A stretch of DNA of 5,871 nt from Hyphomicrobiales bacterium. Lineage in GTDB: Bacteria; Pseudomonadota; Alphaproteobacteria; Rhizobiales; JALURZ01. Below, piece after piece: positions 1 through 5,743 of the stretch (within the stretch, counting starts at the first letter, position 1; every line of letters begins with the position of its first letter). The stretch is from assembly GCA_027058735.1 (NCBI GenBank), contig JALURZ010000047.1, positions 1-5,871 on the forward strand. Reading direction: 5' to 3'. The notes under the pieces were generated by a model. It ran no database searches. It was not told the DNA's origin and saw nothing but the letters and a program-made list of their open reading frames with translations. The position numbers were made by a program, and so were the translations under genes.

Positions 1-2121
1 AATTCCGGGTGGATGCCCGCCACCTTGCTCACCGAAGGGCCGTTCGGCATTGCCCTGCTCAGGCCCGAGGTGCTGTTCAACCTGGAGTTCGAACCGCTCA
101 CCCATGGCGTCCTGTGGAGCCTGATCGCCAACATCGCGGCCTATGTCTCGGTTTCCCTGATCACCCGGCAGTCGCCGATCGAGCGGCTGCAGGCAAGCAT
201 ATTCGTCTCGTCCGATCTGGCGGTGCCCGCGCACGGGTTCCGGCTGTGGCGCAGTGCCGTCACGGTTGGGGATCTGGAGCGCACGGTGTCGCGCTATCTC
301 GGGCGTGAACGCACCAGACGCTCGTTCGATGAATTCGCCGCCACCCGCGATGTTGTGGCCGGAGCCAACGAGGAAGCCGACATCCGGCATTTGCGCCATG
401 CGGAATATCTGCTGGCCAGCGCCATCGGCGCGGCCTCCTCGCGGCTGGTGCTGGCGCTGCTGCTGGAACGGCGCAATCTCAATACCCGCGGCGCCATAAG
501 GCTGCTGGACGATGCCTCCGCCGCCATCCAGTACAACCGCGATCTGTTGCAGTCCGCGCTCGATCACGTCAGCCAGGGGATCGCCGTTTTCGACCGGAAC
601 CTGAAGCTGACCTGCTGGAACACGCAATACCGGGTGCTGCTGAATATTCCCGAGGATCTGGGCCGCGTCGGCGTGCCGCTGGAGGAAATCATCCGCCACA
701 ATGCCGAAAAAGGCGAATTCGGCGAGGGCGATGTCGAAAAGATCGTCGCCGAGAGAATAGAGCGCTATGTCGTTTCCAAGGTCCCCTTCCTGGAGCAGAT
801 GACCTCGACGGGAGCCGCCCTGGAGATCCGGTGCAACGCCATGCCGGACGGCGGCGTGGTGACAACGGTGATGGATATCACGGACCGGGTGGACGCCGCA
901 CGGGCCCTCACCCGGGCCAACGAGACCCTGGAACGCCGGGTCAGCGAGCGCACCGCGGAACTGGTCGAGGTGAACCACGCCCTGGCGCTGGCCAAATCGG
1001 AGGCCGAAGCCGCCAATCTCGGCAAGACCCGCTTTCTTGCCGCCGCCAGCCACGATATCCTGCAGCCGTTGAACGCCGCGCGCCTCTATGCAACCACCCT
1101 GGCTGAACGCGGCAACAGCGCCGCGGACCGCGACCTCGTCCAGAATCTGGACGCCTCGCTGGAATCGGTCGAAGAGATCCTCGGTGTGCTGCTGGACATA
1201 TCCAGGCTGGACGCGGGCGCCCTGACACCGGAAATCAGCACCTTCCGCCTCGATGACCTGCTCGGCTCGATCGCCGCGAATTTCGAACCGCTGGCCAAGG
1301 AACACGGCAACCGCCTGCGCGTCGTAGCCAGCAGCCTTCCGGTCCGCTCCGACCGGCGCATGTTGCGGCGCGTGCTGCAGAATTTCCTTTCCAACGCCAT
1401 TAAATATACCACCGGCGGAACGGTTCTTGTCGGCGCGCGGCGCGCGGGCGACCACGTGCGCCTCGAGGTCCATGACACGGGGGCCGGCATTTCCCCGGCC
1501 GACCAGGAGGTCATATTCGAGGAATTCCGCAGACTGCGGCCGCAGGGCCAGCCGAGACAGGGCATCGGGCTCGGCCTGTCCATCGTGCGGCGTATCTGCC
1601 GGGTTCTCGATCACCCGGTGCAGGTGCGCTCGAAACCCGGCAGGGGCTCCGTGTTCGCCGTCAGCGTGCCCATCGCCAGCACCCGCGATCTGCCCATGCG
1701 CGATGCCGCGCGCGCGGCGCCGCTTTCCGGCAAGATCGCCGGCCTGCAGCTTTTGTGCATCGACAACGAGCCGCGCATTCTCGATGGCATGTCGGTAATG
1801 CTCGGCGGGTGGGGCTGCCAGGTTACCACCGCGCTCGGTCTGGAGGAGGCGATCGTGCTGCTGGAAGCGGACGCGTGGCGGCCGGACGTTGTTCTGGCCG
1901 ATTATCATCTCGATGACGAGGACGGGCTGAGCGCGATCGCCCTGCTGCGCGAAAAATATCTGCCCGACATACCCGCCATACTGATAACGGCGGACCGCTC
2001 CAGAAAGCTGCGGACCCAGGCGAAGGAGGCCGGGATCAGCCTGCTCAACAAGCCGATAAGACCGGCCGCCCTGCGCGCCATTGTCTCACGATACCATATC
2101 CGCCGGCAGGCGGCCGAATAG
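1..2121 (+). CDS. SSS-domain hybrid sensor histidine kinase (CrbS/MxtR-like), 5'-truncated by the window
   Basis: This is the C-terminal part of a membrane-bound hybrid sensor kinase that autophosphorylates on His and passes phosphate to Asp. The frame is open to base 1 (codons N-S-G-W precede the ATG at 13), so that ATG is internal and the true start lies upstream. Residues are numbered from it. Residues 8-65 (GPFGIALLRP, PLTHGVLWSLIANIAAYV) resemble the end of the SSS transporter domain found in these kinases. Residues ~78-155 look like a STAC-type helical linker. A PAS domain (PAS_7-like) spans ~178-290, followed by a coiled coil at ~295-335. The HisKA H-box is ASHDILQPLN with His347. The HATPase shows an N box (LQNFLSNAIKYT, 455-466), G1 (HDTGAGIS) and G2 (GIGLGLSIVRR). 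The receiver (~578-695) has D584/E586, phospho-acceptor D630, T659 and K680. All catalytic residues are present. It converges on the response regulator gene, its likely partner. Upstream SSS sequence and promoter lie outside the window. Confidence 0.95.
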   Translation, partial: NSGWMPATLLTEGPFGIALLRPEVLFNLEFEPLTHGVLWSLIANIAAYVSVSLITRQSPIERLQASIFVSSDLAVPAHGFRLWRSAVTVGDLERTVSRYLGRERTRRSFDEFAATRDVVAGANEEADIRHLRHAEYLLASAIGAASSRLVLALLLERRNLNTRGAIRLLDDASAAIQYNRDLLQSALDHVSQGIAVFDRNLKLTCWNTQYRVLLNIPEDLGRVGVPLEEIIRHNAEKGEFGEGDVEKIVAERIERYVVSKVPFLEQMTSTGAALEIRCNAMPDGGVVTTVMDITDRVDAARALTRANETLERRVSERTAELVEVNHALALAKSEAEAANLGKTRFLAAASHDILQPLNAARLYATTLAERGNSAADRDLVQNLDASLESVEEILGVLLDISRLDAGALTPEISTFRLDDLLGSIAANFEPLAKEHGNRLRVVASSLPVRSDRRMLRRVLQNFLSNAIKYTTGGTVLVGARRAGDHVRLEVHDTGAGISPADQEVIFEEFRRLRPQGQPRQGIGLGLSIVRRICRVLDHPVQVRSKPGRGSVFAVSVPIASTRDLPMRDAARAAPLSGKIAGLQLLCIDNEPRILDGMSVMLGGWGCQVTTALGLEEAIVLLEADAWRPDVVLADYHLDDEDGLSAIALLREKYLPDIPAILITADRSRKLRTQAKEAGISLLNKPIRPAALRAIVSRYHIRRQAAE

Positions 2122-2128
2122 GCCGGCG
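2101..2128. terminator. GC-rich inverted repeat across the kinase stop codon, possible shared terminator or structure
   Basis: CGCCGGC (2101-2107) and GCCGGCG (2122-2128) are perfect 7-bp arms with a 14-nt spacer. An alternative short hairpin, CGGCC/GGCCG (2111-2115 and 2121-2125), forms inside it. It sits in and just after the end of the kinase gene, within the 18-bp gap to the convergent regulator gene. No T-run follows on either strand, so this is not a classical intrinsic terminator. In such GC-rich DNA it may simply be compositional. Confidence 0.25.
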
Positions 2129-2139
2129 GGCGCGGCGCT

Positions 2140-2793
2140 TCAGGTGTCCTGCCAGGGACCGGCGGCCAGCCTGTTGGCGGCGATAACCGCCTGGGTGCGG
2201 CTTTCCACGCCGAGCTTTTTCAAGATCGCGGAGACATGCGCCTTGACGGTCGCTTCCGCGACCTGCAGTTCATAGGCGATCTGTTTGTTGAGAAGCCCTT
2301 CCGACAGCATCATCAGAACCCGCACCTGCTGCGGCGTCAGCGTCGCCATGCGTTCGGCCAGCCGGGCGGACTCGCTGTCGTCGTGCAGGTCCATATCGAT
2401 GTCTTCCGACACCCAGATATCACCGTTAAGAACGCCGCGCACCGCACGGCGTATCACGTCCACCGGTGAGGATTTGGGAATATAGCCCGAGGCGCCGAAT
2501 TCGAGAGCGCGGCGGATCACGGGCGGATCCTCGGTGGCTGAAACGATCATGACCGGTACTTCCGGGAACTGGGCGCGCAGATACATCAGGCCGGAAAACC
2601 CCTGAACGCCGGGCATTTTCAGATCGAGCAGGACGAGATCGGGGGCATCGCCCTGCTCCAGTATGTTCACGACATCTTCCAGCGATCCGGCTTCATCGAT
2701 CACCATTTGGGCGATGACGTCGTCCAGAGCCTGGCGCAGGGCGTCGCGAAACAGCGGATGGTCATCAGCAATGACAATGCGGTGTGCAGTCAT
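2140..2793 (-). CDS. NarL/FixJ (LuxR-type) response regulator, CrbR/ErdR-like
   Basis: Cytoplasmic two-component transcription factor of 217 aa, the usual length for the NarL/FixJ family. The N-terminal receiver (residues ~4-120) has acidic pocket residues D10/D11 (VIADDHPLFRDAL), phospho-acceptor D57 (LVLLDLKMPG), S85/T87 (MIVSATED) and K107 (YIPKSS). A linker of ~25 residues precedes a C-terminal LuxR-type HTH (~148-212) containing LTPQQVRVL and NKQIAYELQVAEATVKAHV, then LKKLGVESRTQAV. All phosphorylation residues are intact. A GAGGGG purine stretch (RNA sense) lies about 4 nt before the ATG and supports the start at 2793. The gene is convergent with the hybrid kinase, its likely phosphodonor, and divergent from the small-subunit/symporter operon, its likely target. 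The resemblance to CrbR/ErdR regulators of acetate metabolism is inferred from domain type and context, not from an alignment. Confidence 0.95.
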   Translation of the reverse strand: MTAHRIVIADDHPLFRDALRQALDDVIAQMVIDEAGSLEDVVNILEQGDAPDLVLLDLKMPGVQGFSGLMYLRAQFPEVPVMIVSATEDPPVIRRALEFGASGYIPKSSPVDVIRRAVRGVLNGDIWVSEDIDMDLHDDSESARLAERMATLTPQQVRVLMMLSEGLLNKQIAYELQVAEATVKAHVSAILKKLGVESRTQAVIAANRLAAGPWQDT

Positions 2794-2882
2794 GAAGCCC
2801 CTCGGTCCAGGTCATGAGCTCAAGTTCAAAGCCGCCGCCAGCATAAACGGCCGGATTTCCGGCACCCGGCGCAACCTCGCAT

Positions 2883-2906
2883 TGCGCATTGCCGGAACAA
2901 TGCGCA
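2883..2906. repeat. Perfect 9-bp inverted repeat TGCGCATTG-N6-CAATGCGCA, candidate operator
   Basis: Left arm 2883-2891, spacer CCGGAA 2892-2897, right arm 2898-2906, with no mismatch. The left arm overlaps a tandem GCATTGC-GCATTGC (2879-2892), and GCATTGCGC occurs again at 2990-2998, 111 bp away. The size suits a site for a dimeric regulator. If the minus-strand promoter at 2921-2950 is correct, the site lies in the 5' leader of the regulator gene and could equally form an RNA hairpin. The cognate protein is unknown; the neighbouring LuxR-type regulator is the obvious candidate. Confidence 0.55.
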
Positions 2907-2920
2907 CCCGCGTGCCCCTG

Positions 2921-2950
2921 TGTATACGCCTATTTGCCCGCGGCCGGCAA
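2921..2950 (-). promoter_or_regulatory. Candidate sigma70 promoter for the response regulator gene
   Basis: On the minus strand, TTGCCG (2950-2945) and TATACA (2926-2921) are separated by 18 bp. Each hexamer matches four of six consensus bases. Transcription would begin near 2914 and give a leader of about 120 nt that contains the 2883-2906 inverted repeat. The match is modest and rests on inspection only. Confidence 0.3.
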
Positions 2951-2959
2951 TCGAGGCGA

Positions 2960-2973
2960 GGGCCGCGCGGCCC
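2960..2973. repeat. Perfect 14-bp palindrome GGGCCGC/GCGGCCC
   Basis: GGGCCGC at 2960-2966 is followed directly by its reverse complement at 2967-2973. It lies between the two outward-facing candidate promoters. It could be a protein-binding dyad, but it is entirely G/C, so a chance origin in GC-rich DNA is more likely here than for the 2883-2906 repeat. Confidence 0.35.
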
Positions 2974-3016
2974 GGACGGCAGGATGCCGGCATTGCGCGG
3001 CGCGATCAATTGGTCC

Positions 3017-3044
3017 TTGACGCCGGGAACGGAATTGCCATCAT
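3017..3044 (+). promoter_or_regulatory. Candidate sigma70 promoter for the small-subunit/symporter operon
   Basis: TTGACG (3017-3022, five of six matches) and CATCAT (3039-3044, four of six) are spaced by 16 bp. Transcription would start near 3051, leaving a ~78-nt leader before the ATG at 3129. An imperfect dyad around CAATTG (3004-3015) abuts the -35 element, a plausible activator position. Assigned by inspection only. Confidence 0.35.
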
Positions 3045-3128
3045 CGCACCGCGTGGGAGGATGCCCGTTCACCGGGCTTCGGTTCCGCAGGCGCGATCGC
3101 GAAAATCCACGACCACGGGGCGCATATC

Positions 3129-3386
3129 ATGGAGTCTTCCGAACAGCTTGCCTATTGGCGCCGGACCCGGTTTGTCGCCTGGTTCACGATGGCCACGGTT
3201 CTGCTTTTCGTTATTGGCGTCAATGCCGGTCTGGCCGGGTTGAATTCGATGTCGTTTCTCGGTTTTCCGCTGGGTTATTTTCTCGCCGTCCAGGGGGCGC
3301 TGACCCTGTTCGTCATCCTGGTTTTCGTGTACGCGAACTACCAGCGCTATCTGGACAGAAAATACGAGCTGCTCGAAGATGACTAG
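3129..3386 (+). CDS. DUF4212-type sodium/solute symporter small subunit
   Basis: Small inner-membrane protein of 85 aa, the usual size for DUF4212 small subunits (TIGR03647-like), which pair with VC_2705-type SSS permeases. The N terminus carries the family-like opening EQLAYWRRTRF (residues 5-15). Two hydrophobic helices follow at ~15-37 and ~47-69, with the conserved-looking GFPLGYFLAVQG at 45-56 and VYANYQRYLDRKYE at 67-80 at the membrane exit. The C-terminal end is acidic (LLEDD). The ATG is preceded by a weak CGGGG stretch 8 nt upstream. The stop is 3 bases before the GTG of the symporter gene, so the two are almost certainly co-transcribed and translationally coupled. The precise role of such subunits (stability or assembly of the permease) is not settled. 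YjcH (DUF485), the partner of ActP, is the main alternative family, but the motif pattern fits DUF4212 better. Confidence 0.85.
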   Translation: MESSEQLAYWRRTRFVAWFTMATVLLFVIGVNAGLAGLNSMSFLGFPLGYFLAVQGALTLFVILVFVYANYQRYLDRKYELLEDD

Positions 3387-3389
3387 AGC

Positions 3390-5264
3390 GTGGCGCGCCG
3401 TCCCGCTTCGCGGCAAGCCATCGGAGGCCCGGGGACCATTAGTATCCAAGCGATGATAGTTGCCGTGTTCGCGGTCCTGTTCGCGGCGATCGTCGCCGCG
3501 ATGGCGCTGCTGGATTTTCTTGGGGTCATTCTGGCCTCGCATGCCGGCATTCTGCTGATGTTGACGTTCGCGGCCGCCGGGACCTTGGCGCTGCGCGCCC
3601 GGACCATGCAGACCATGGATTTCTATGCCGCCACGCGCGCCGCGCCAGCGGTCCTGAACGGCGCGGCCGCCGCCAGCCAGGTGGCCGGCGTGTGCCTGGT
3701 GGGCCTCATCGGGCTGCTTTACAGTTCAGGCTATGCCGGGTTTGCGTTTTTCGTCGGCTGGGGCGCCGGTTTTGTGGCCCTGGCGGTGCTGTTCGCGCCC
3801 GCGATGCGCAAGGTCGCCACCTTCACCCTGCCCGAATTCCTGGGCATCCGGTTCGACAGCGCGCTGTTGCGCACGGTCGCCGCCGGCGTCATGGCGCTGG
3901 CCGCGTTTGCGCTGCTTCTGGGATCGCTCGCCGGGCTGGAAATCATCGGCCTTCGCTATTTCGGTGTCGCGGCGGGCACAATCGTCCCGGTGGCGGTGAC
4001 ATTCGCCGCCGGCATTCTGCTGCTCGGCGGCATGCGCGCGGCGACCTGGGTCCAGGCCGCGCTCGGGTTCGTCGTTGTGTTCGCCATTTTCGTTCCGCTC
4101 GGCGTTCTTTCCGTGATCAAATTCGGCACGCCCCTGCCGCAACTGTCCTATGGCGACGCGATCGAGGGCATCGTGCAGATCGAGCGCGATCTGGTGTCGC
4201 GCGGCCTGGCCAGCGTGGCGCAGCAGGCTTCGGACCTGACAGATGCGAGGGGCATCGGCAAATGGGTGTTTTTCACGCTTTTTGTTTCGATTTTCGCCGG
4301 CACCGCCTGCGCCCCCTATATTTCATCGCGCGCGTTCGCCACACGATCCATCGATGACGCGCGTTTCTCCTTCAGTTGGGCGGTGTTTTTCGTCGTCCTA
4401 CTCGGCCTTACCGCGCCGGCCTATGCCATTCTGGTCAAATCGGAAATCTATCAAAGCGTGATTGGCACCCAGTTCGCCAGGCTGCCGGACTGGATCACGC
4501 TTTACGGGAACATCGGCAAACTGAAAATCTGCGGCGCTGATGCCACGCTCCTCAGCGAGGTCGCCGCCGCATGCCGCCAGACCGGCAATGCGGAAGGCCT
4601 GTTGCGGGCAGCGGACCTGCAGATGTCCGCGGACATGATGTTTGTCGTTCTCCCGGACATGACCGGCCTGGGCAAGACCCTGGCGGCGGTGAGCGGGATC
4701 GGCGCATTGGCGGCAATTCTTGCAGCCGTCGCGGGCGCACTGCTGGCGCTGGCCAACACGCTGTCCCATGATTTTTATTTCGCCGTTCTGCGTCCGGGAA
4801 TTTCAACCTCGCACAGGCTTTTCGCCGGGCGCATCGCCATCATCGCATCGGCCTATCTCGCCACGCGGATGACGCCTGCGGGATCGGCCGAAATCGTGAA
4901 GTATTTCGCCTGGTCCTTCGCCCTTTGCGGCGGCGCGTTTTTCCCGACCCTCACCCTGGGCATATGGTGGAAGCGCTACACACGCTGGGCGGCACTGGTG
5001 GCAACCACGACCGGCGCGGCCGCCACCGGGCTCTACATCCTGTTTACCGAACTTGGGCTGATACCGGAAATTTTCGGCGTGCCGAATATCGCCGCCGGCG
5101 TGTTCGGCATTGCCGTCGGCTTTTCCGCCGGCATTGTCATTTCACTGCTTTCAGGGGGCGCCAGCCGGCATCTGCACGATCTGGCCGACGAGATGCGCAT
5201 TCCCGCCGGCGAAGCCGTCGCCGACCGCCTCGGGCGCGAAGCGCGCCTGCGGGCGGATTACTGA
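3390..5264 (+). CDS. Sodium:solute symporter family permease, VC_2705 subfamily (carboxylate/acetate-type)
   Basis: Inner-membrane SSS permease, 624 aa from the GTG, with about 13-14 hydrophobic helices (e.g. ~22-41, 115-138, 160-187, 220-241, 291-312, 328-348, 433-456, 502-525, 567-587). Family support: GGMRAATWVQ at 213-222, LPEFLGIRF at 147-155, LANTLSHDFY at 454-463, a periplasmic loop at ~350-430 ending in LPDMTGL, and a cytoplasmic tail with LHDLADEMRIPAG (595-607). Pairing with a DUF4212 subunit points to VC_2705 transporters, some annotated as cation/acetate symporters. Several key stretches are divergent: TM1 reads AAAASQVAGVCLVG without the Asp of ActP-type proteins, and FAGTACAPYISSRAF replaces an FGTAGLPH-like motif. 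C381 and C395 in the periplasmic loop could form a disulfide. The GTG start has little Shine-Dalgarno support. The in-frame ATG at 3453 (603 aa) is the alternative, but the longer form agrees better with family N termini. The substrate and coupling ion are unknown. Confidence 0.9.
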   Translation: MARRPASRQAIGGPGTISIQAMIVAVFAVLFAAIVAAMALLDFLGVILASHAGILLMLTFAAAGTLALRARTMQTMDFYAATRAAPAVLNGAAAASQVAGVCLVGLIGLLYSSGYAGFAFFVGWGAGFVALAVLFAPAMRKVATFTLPEFLGIRFDSALLRTVAAGVMALAAFALLLGSLAGLEIIGLRYFGVAAGTIVPVAVTFAAGILLLGGMRAATWVQAALGFVVVFAIFVPLGVLSVIKFGTPLPQLSYGDAIEGIVQIERDLVSRGLASVAQQASDLTDARGIGKWVFFTLFVSIFAGTACAPYISSRAFATRSIDDARFSFSWAVFFVVLLGLTAPAYAILVKSEIYQSVIGTQFARLPDWITLYGNIGKLKICGADATLLSEVAAACRQTGNAEGLLRAADLQMSADMMFVVLPDMTGLGKTLAAVSGIGALAAILAAVAGALLALANTLSHDFYFAVLRPGISTSHRLFAGRIAIIASAYLATRMTPAGSAEIVKYFAWSFALCGGAFFPTLTLGIWWKRYTRWAALVATTTGAAATGLYILFTELGLIPEIFGVPNIAAGVFGIAVGFSAGIVISLLSGGASRHLHDLADEMRIPAGEAVADRLGREARLRADY

Positions 5265-5285
5265 TCCGCCGCCGGGGAATTTTTT
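5252..5285 (+). terminator. Probable terminator of the symporter operon, overlapping the stop codon
   Basis: GGCGGAT (5252-5258) and ATCCGCC (5264-5270) form a perfect 7-bp stem with the 5-nt loop TACTG, and the stop TGA (5262-5264) lies in the loop and arm. A run of six T follows at 5280-5285, 9 nt after the stem, which is farther than in a classical intrinsic terminator. A second A/T dyad, AATTTT/AAAATT (5278-5283 and 5287-5292), touches the convergent yjbQ stop codon. The whole gap between the two stops is 26 bp. Confidence 0.45.
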
Positions 5286-5290
5286 CAAAA

Positions 5291-5743
5291 TTATGATCCG
5301 ATCACATGCAAAACGATGCTGCGGCGATGAGGCCTGGCACGGTGTTCAATCAGATAGATGCCCTGCCATGTTCCCAGCACCATGTGCCCGCTGTCGACCG
5401 GAATGGTGAGACTGACCGATGTCAGCATGGCCTTGACATGCGCCGGCATGTCATCGGGACCTTCGGTGGTGTGGCGGTAGGCAGCATCGACCGGCGCCAG
5501 GCGCGAGAGCGCATCCATAAGGTCGTGGAGGACATCGCGGTCGGCGTTTTCCTGAATGGTCAGCGAGGCGGAGGTGTGGCGCACGAAAAGGCTGAGCAGC
5601 CCATCGCGGCAGCGCGATCGCGCAAGCCACCGGGCAACCTGCGCCGTGATCTCGACCATGCCGGGTCCGTTCGTCTCGATATCGAGGCGGCCGCGCGATT
5701 GCGACAGGCCTTGCATGTCCGGCTCCGATCCCCGCCCGTTCAT
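5291..5743 (-). CDS. yjbQ: YjbQ/UPF0047 family protein (secondary thiamine-phosphate synthase-like enzyme)
   Basis: Small cytoplasmic protein, 150 aa from the ATG at 5743. YjbQ-family hallmarks are all present: HTSASLTIQENAD (56-68), YRHTTEGPDDMPAH (89-102) and the UPF0047 signature SLTIPVDSG...LGTWQGI (111-129), followed by EHR (133-135). Conserved His residues thought to bind metal or ligand are intact. E. coli YjbQ has a weak thiamine-phosphate synthase activity, but the physiological role of the family is unresolved. Start choice: GGAAGG lies 5 nt before the ATG at 5743. A GTG two codons earlier (5749) is also in frame but abuts that purine run. A third option, ATG 5716 with GGAG 6 nt upstream, gives 141 aa and lines up with the E. 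coli N terminus. It converges on the symporter operon and probably has its own promoter. There is no clear functional link to the transporter system. Confidence 0.93.
   Translation of the reverse strand: MNGRGSEPDMQGLSQSRGRLDIETNGPGMVEITAQVARWLARSRCRDGLLSLFVRHTSASLTIQENADRDVLHDLMDALSRLAPVDAAYRHTTEGPDDMPAHVKAMLTSVSLTIPVDSGHMVLGTWQGIYLIEHRARPHRRSIVLHVIGS

Larger units (their letters stand above)
2794..3128. promoter_or_regulatory. Divergent intergenic control region between the response regulator and the symporter operon
   Basis: This 335-bp stretch separates the two divergent genes. No convincing coding sequence was found: the open frames crossing it are shadows without family motifs. It is unusually rich in dyad symmetry: TGAGCTCA at 2815-2822, GCCGGA-TT-TCCGGC at 2850-2863, the 9-bp-arm repeat at 2883-2906, the 14-bp palindrome at 2960-2973, an imperfect dyad around CAATTG at 3004-3015, GCCCG/CGGGC at 3063-3077 and CGCGATCGCG at 3092-3101. 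Candidate promoters point outward on both strands and are listed separately. This is the natural place for the response regulator to act on both its own gene and the transporter. Confidence 0.6.

Noticed and set aside
13..15. ATG at 13 as the true start of the kinase
   Set aside because: The frame is open upstream to base 1, no ribosome-binding site is seen, and the first visible residues already resemble the interior of an SSS domain.
1086..1583. 165-codon minus-strand open frame inside the kinase gene
   Set aside because: It lies opposite the HisKA/HATPase coding sequence, whose motifs are intact. The product is low-complexity Ser/Arg/Pro typical of an antisense shadow.
2812..3072. 86-codon minus-strand open frame and 107-codon plus-strand frame (2920-3243) in the intergenic region
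   Set aside because: No convincing ribosome-binding site, no recognisable motif, arginine-rich shadow composition and overlap with promoter-like elements and dyads.
3092..3101. CGCGATCGCG palindrome as a specific operator
   Set aside because: It is a short GC-rich palindrome containing the common GCGATCGC word. Nothing else marks it as a binding site.
2663..3382. 239-codon + strand open frame running from inside the regulator gene across the intergenic region and over the small-subunit gene
   Set aside because: It is antisense to the clear response regulator and out of frame with the DUF4212 gene. Its translation shows no family motif and is rich in Arg/Pro/Gly, as expected for a GC-rich shadow frame.
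4700..4760. Ala-Ala at the helix 8 Na2-site positions as a unique loss of sodium binding
   Set aside because: By my recall, E. coli ActP also lacks the Ser-Thr pair there (Ala-Val), so this change alone is not diagnostic. It is kept only as part of the broader divergence finding.
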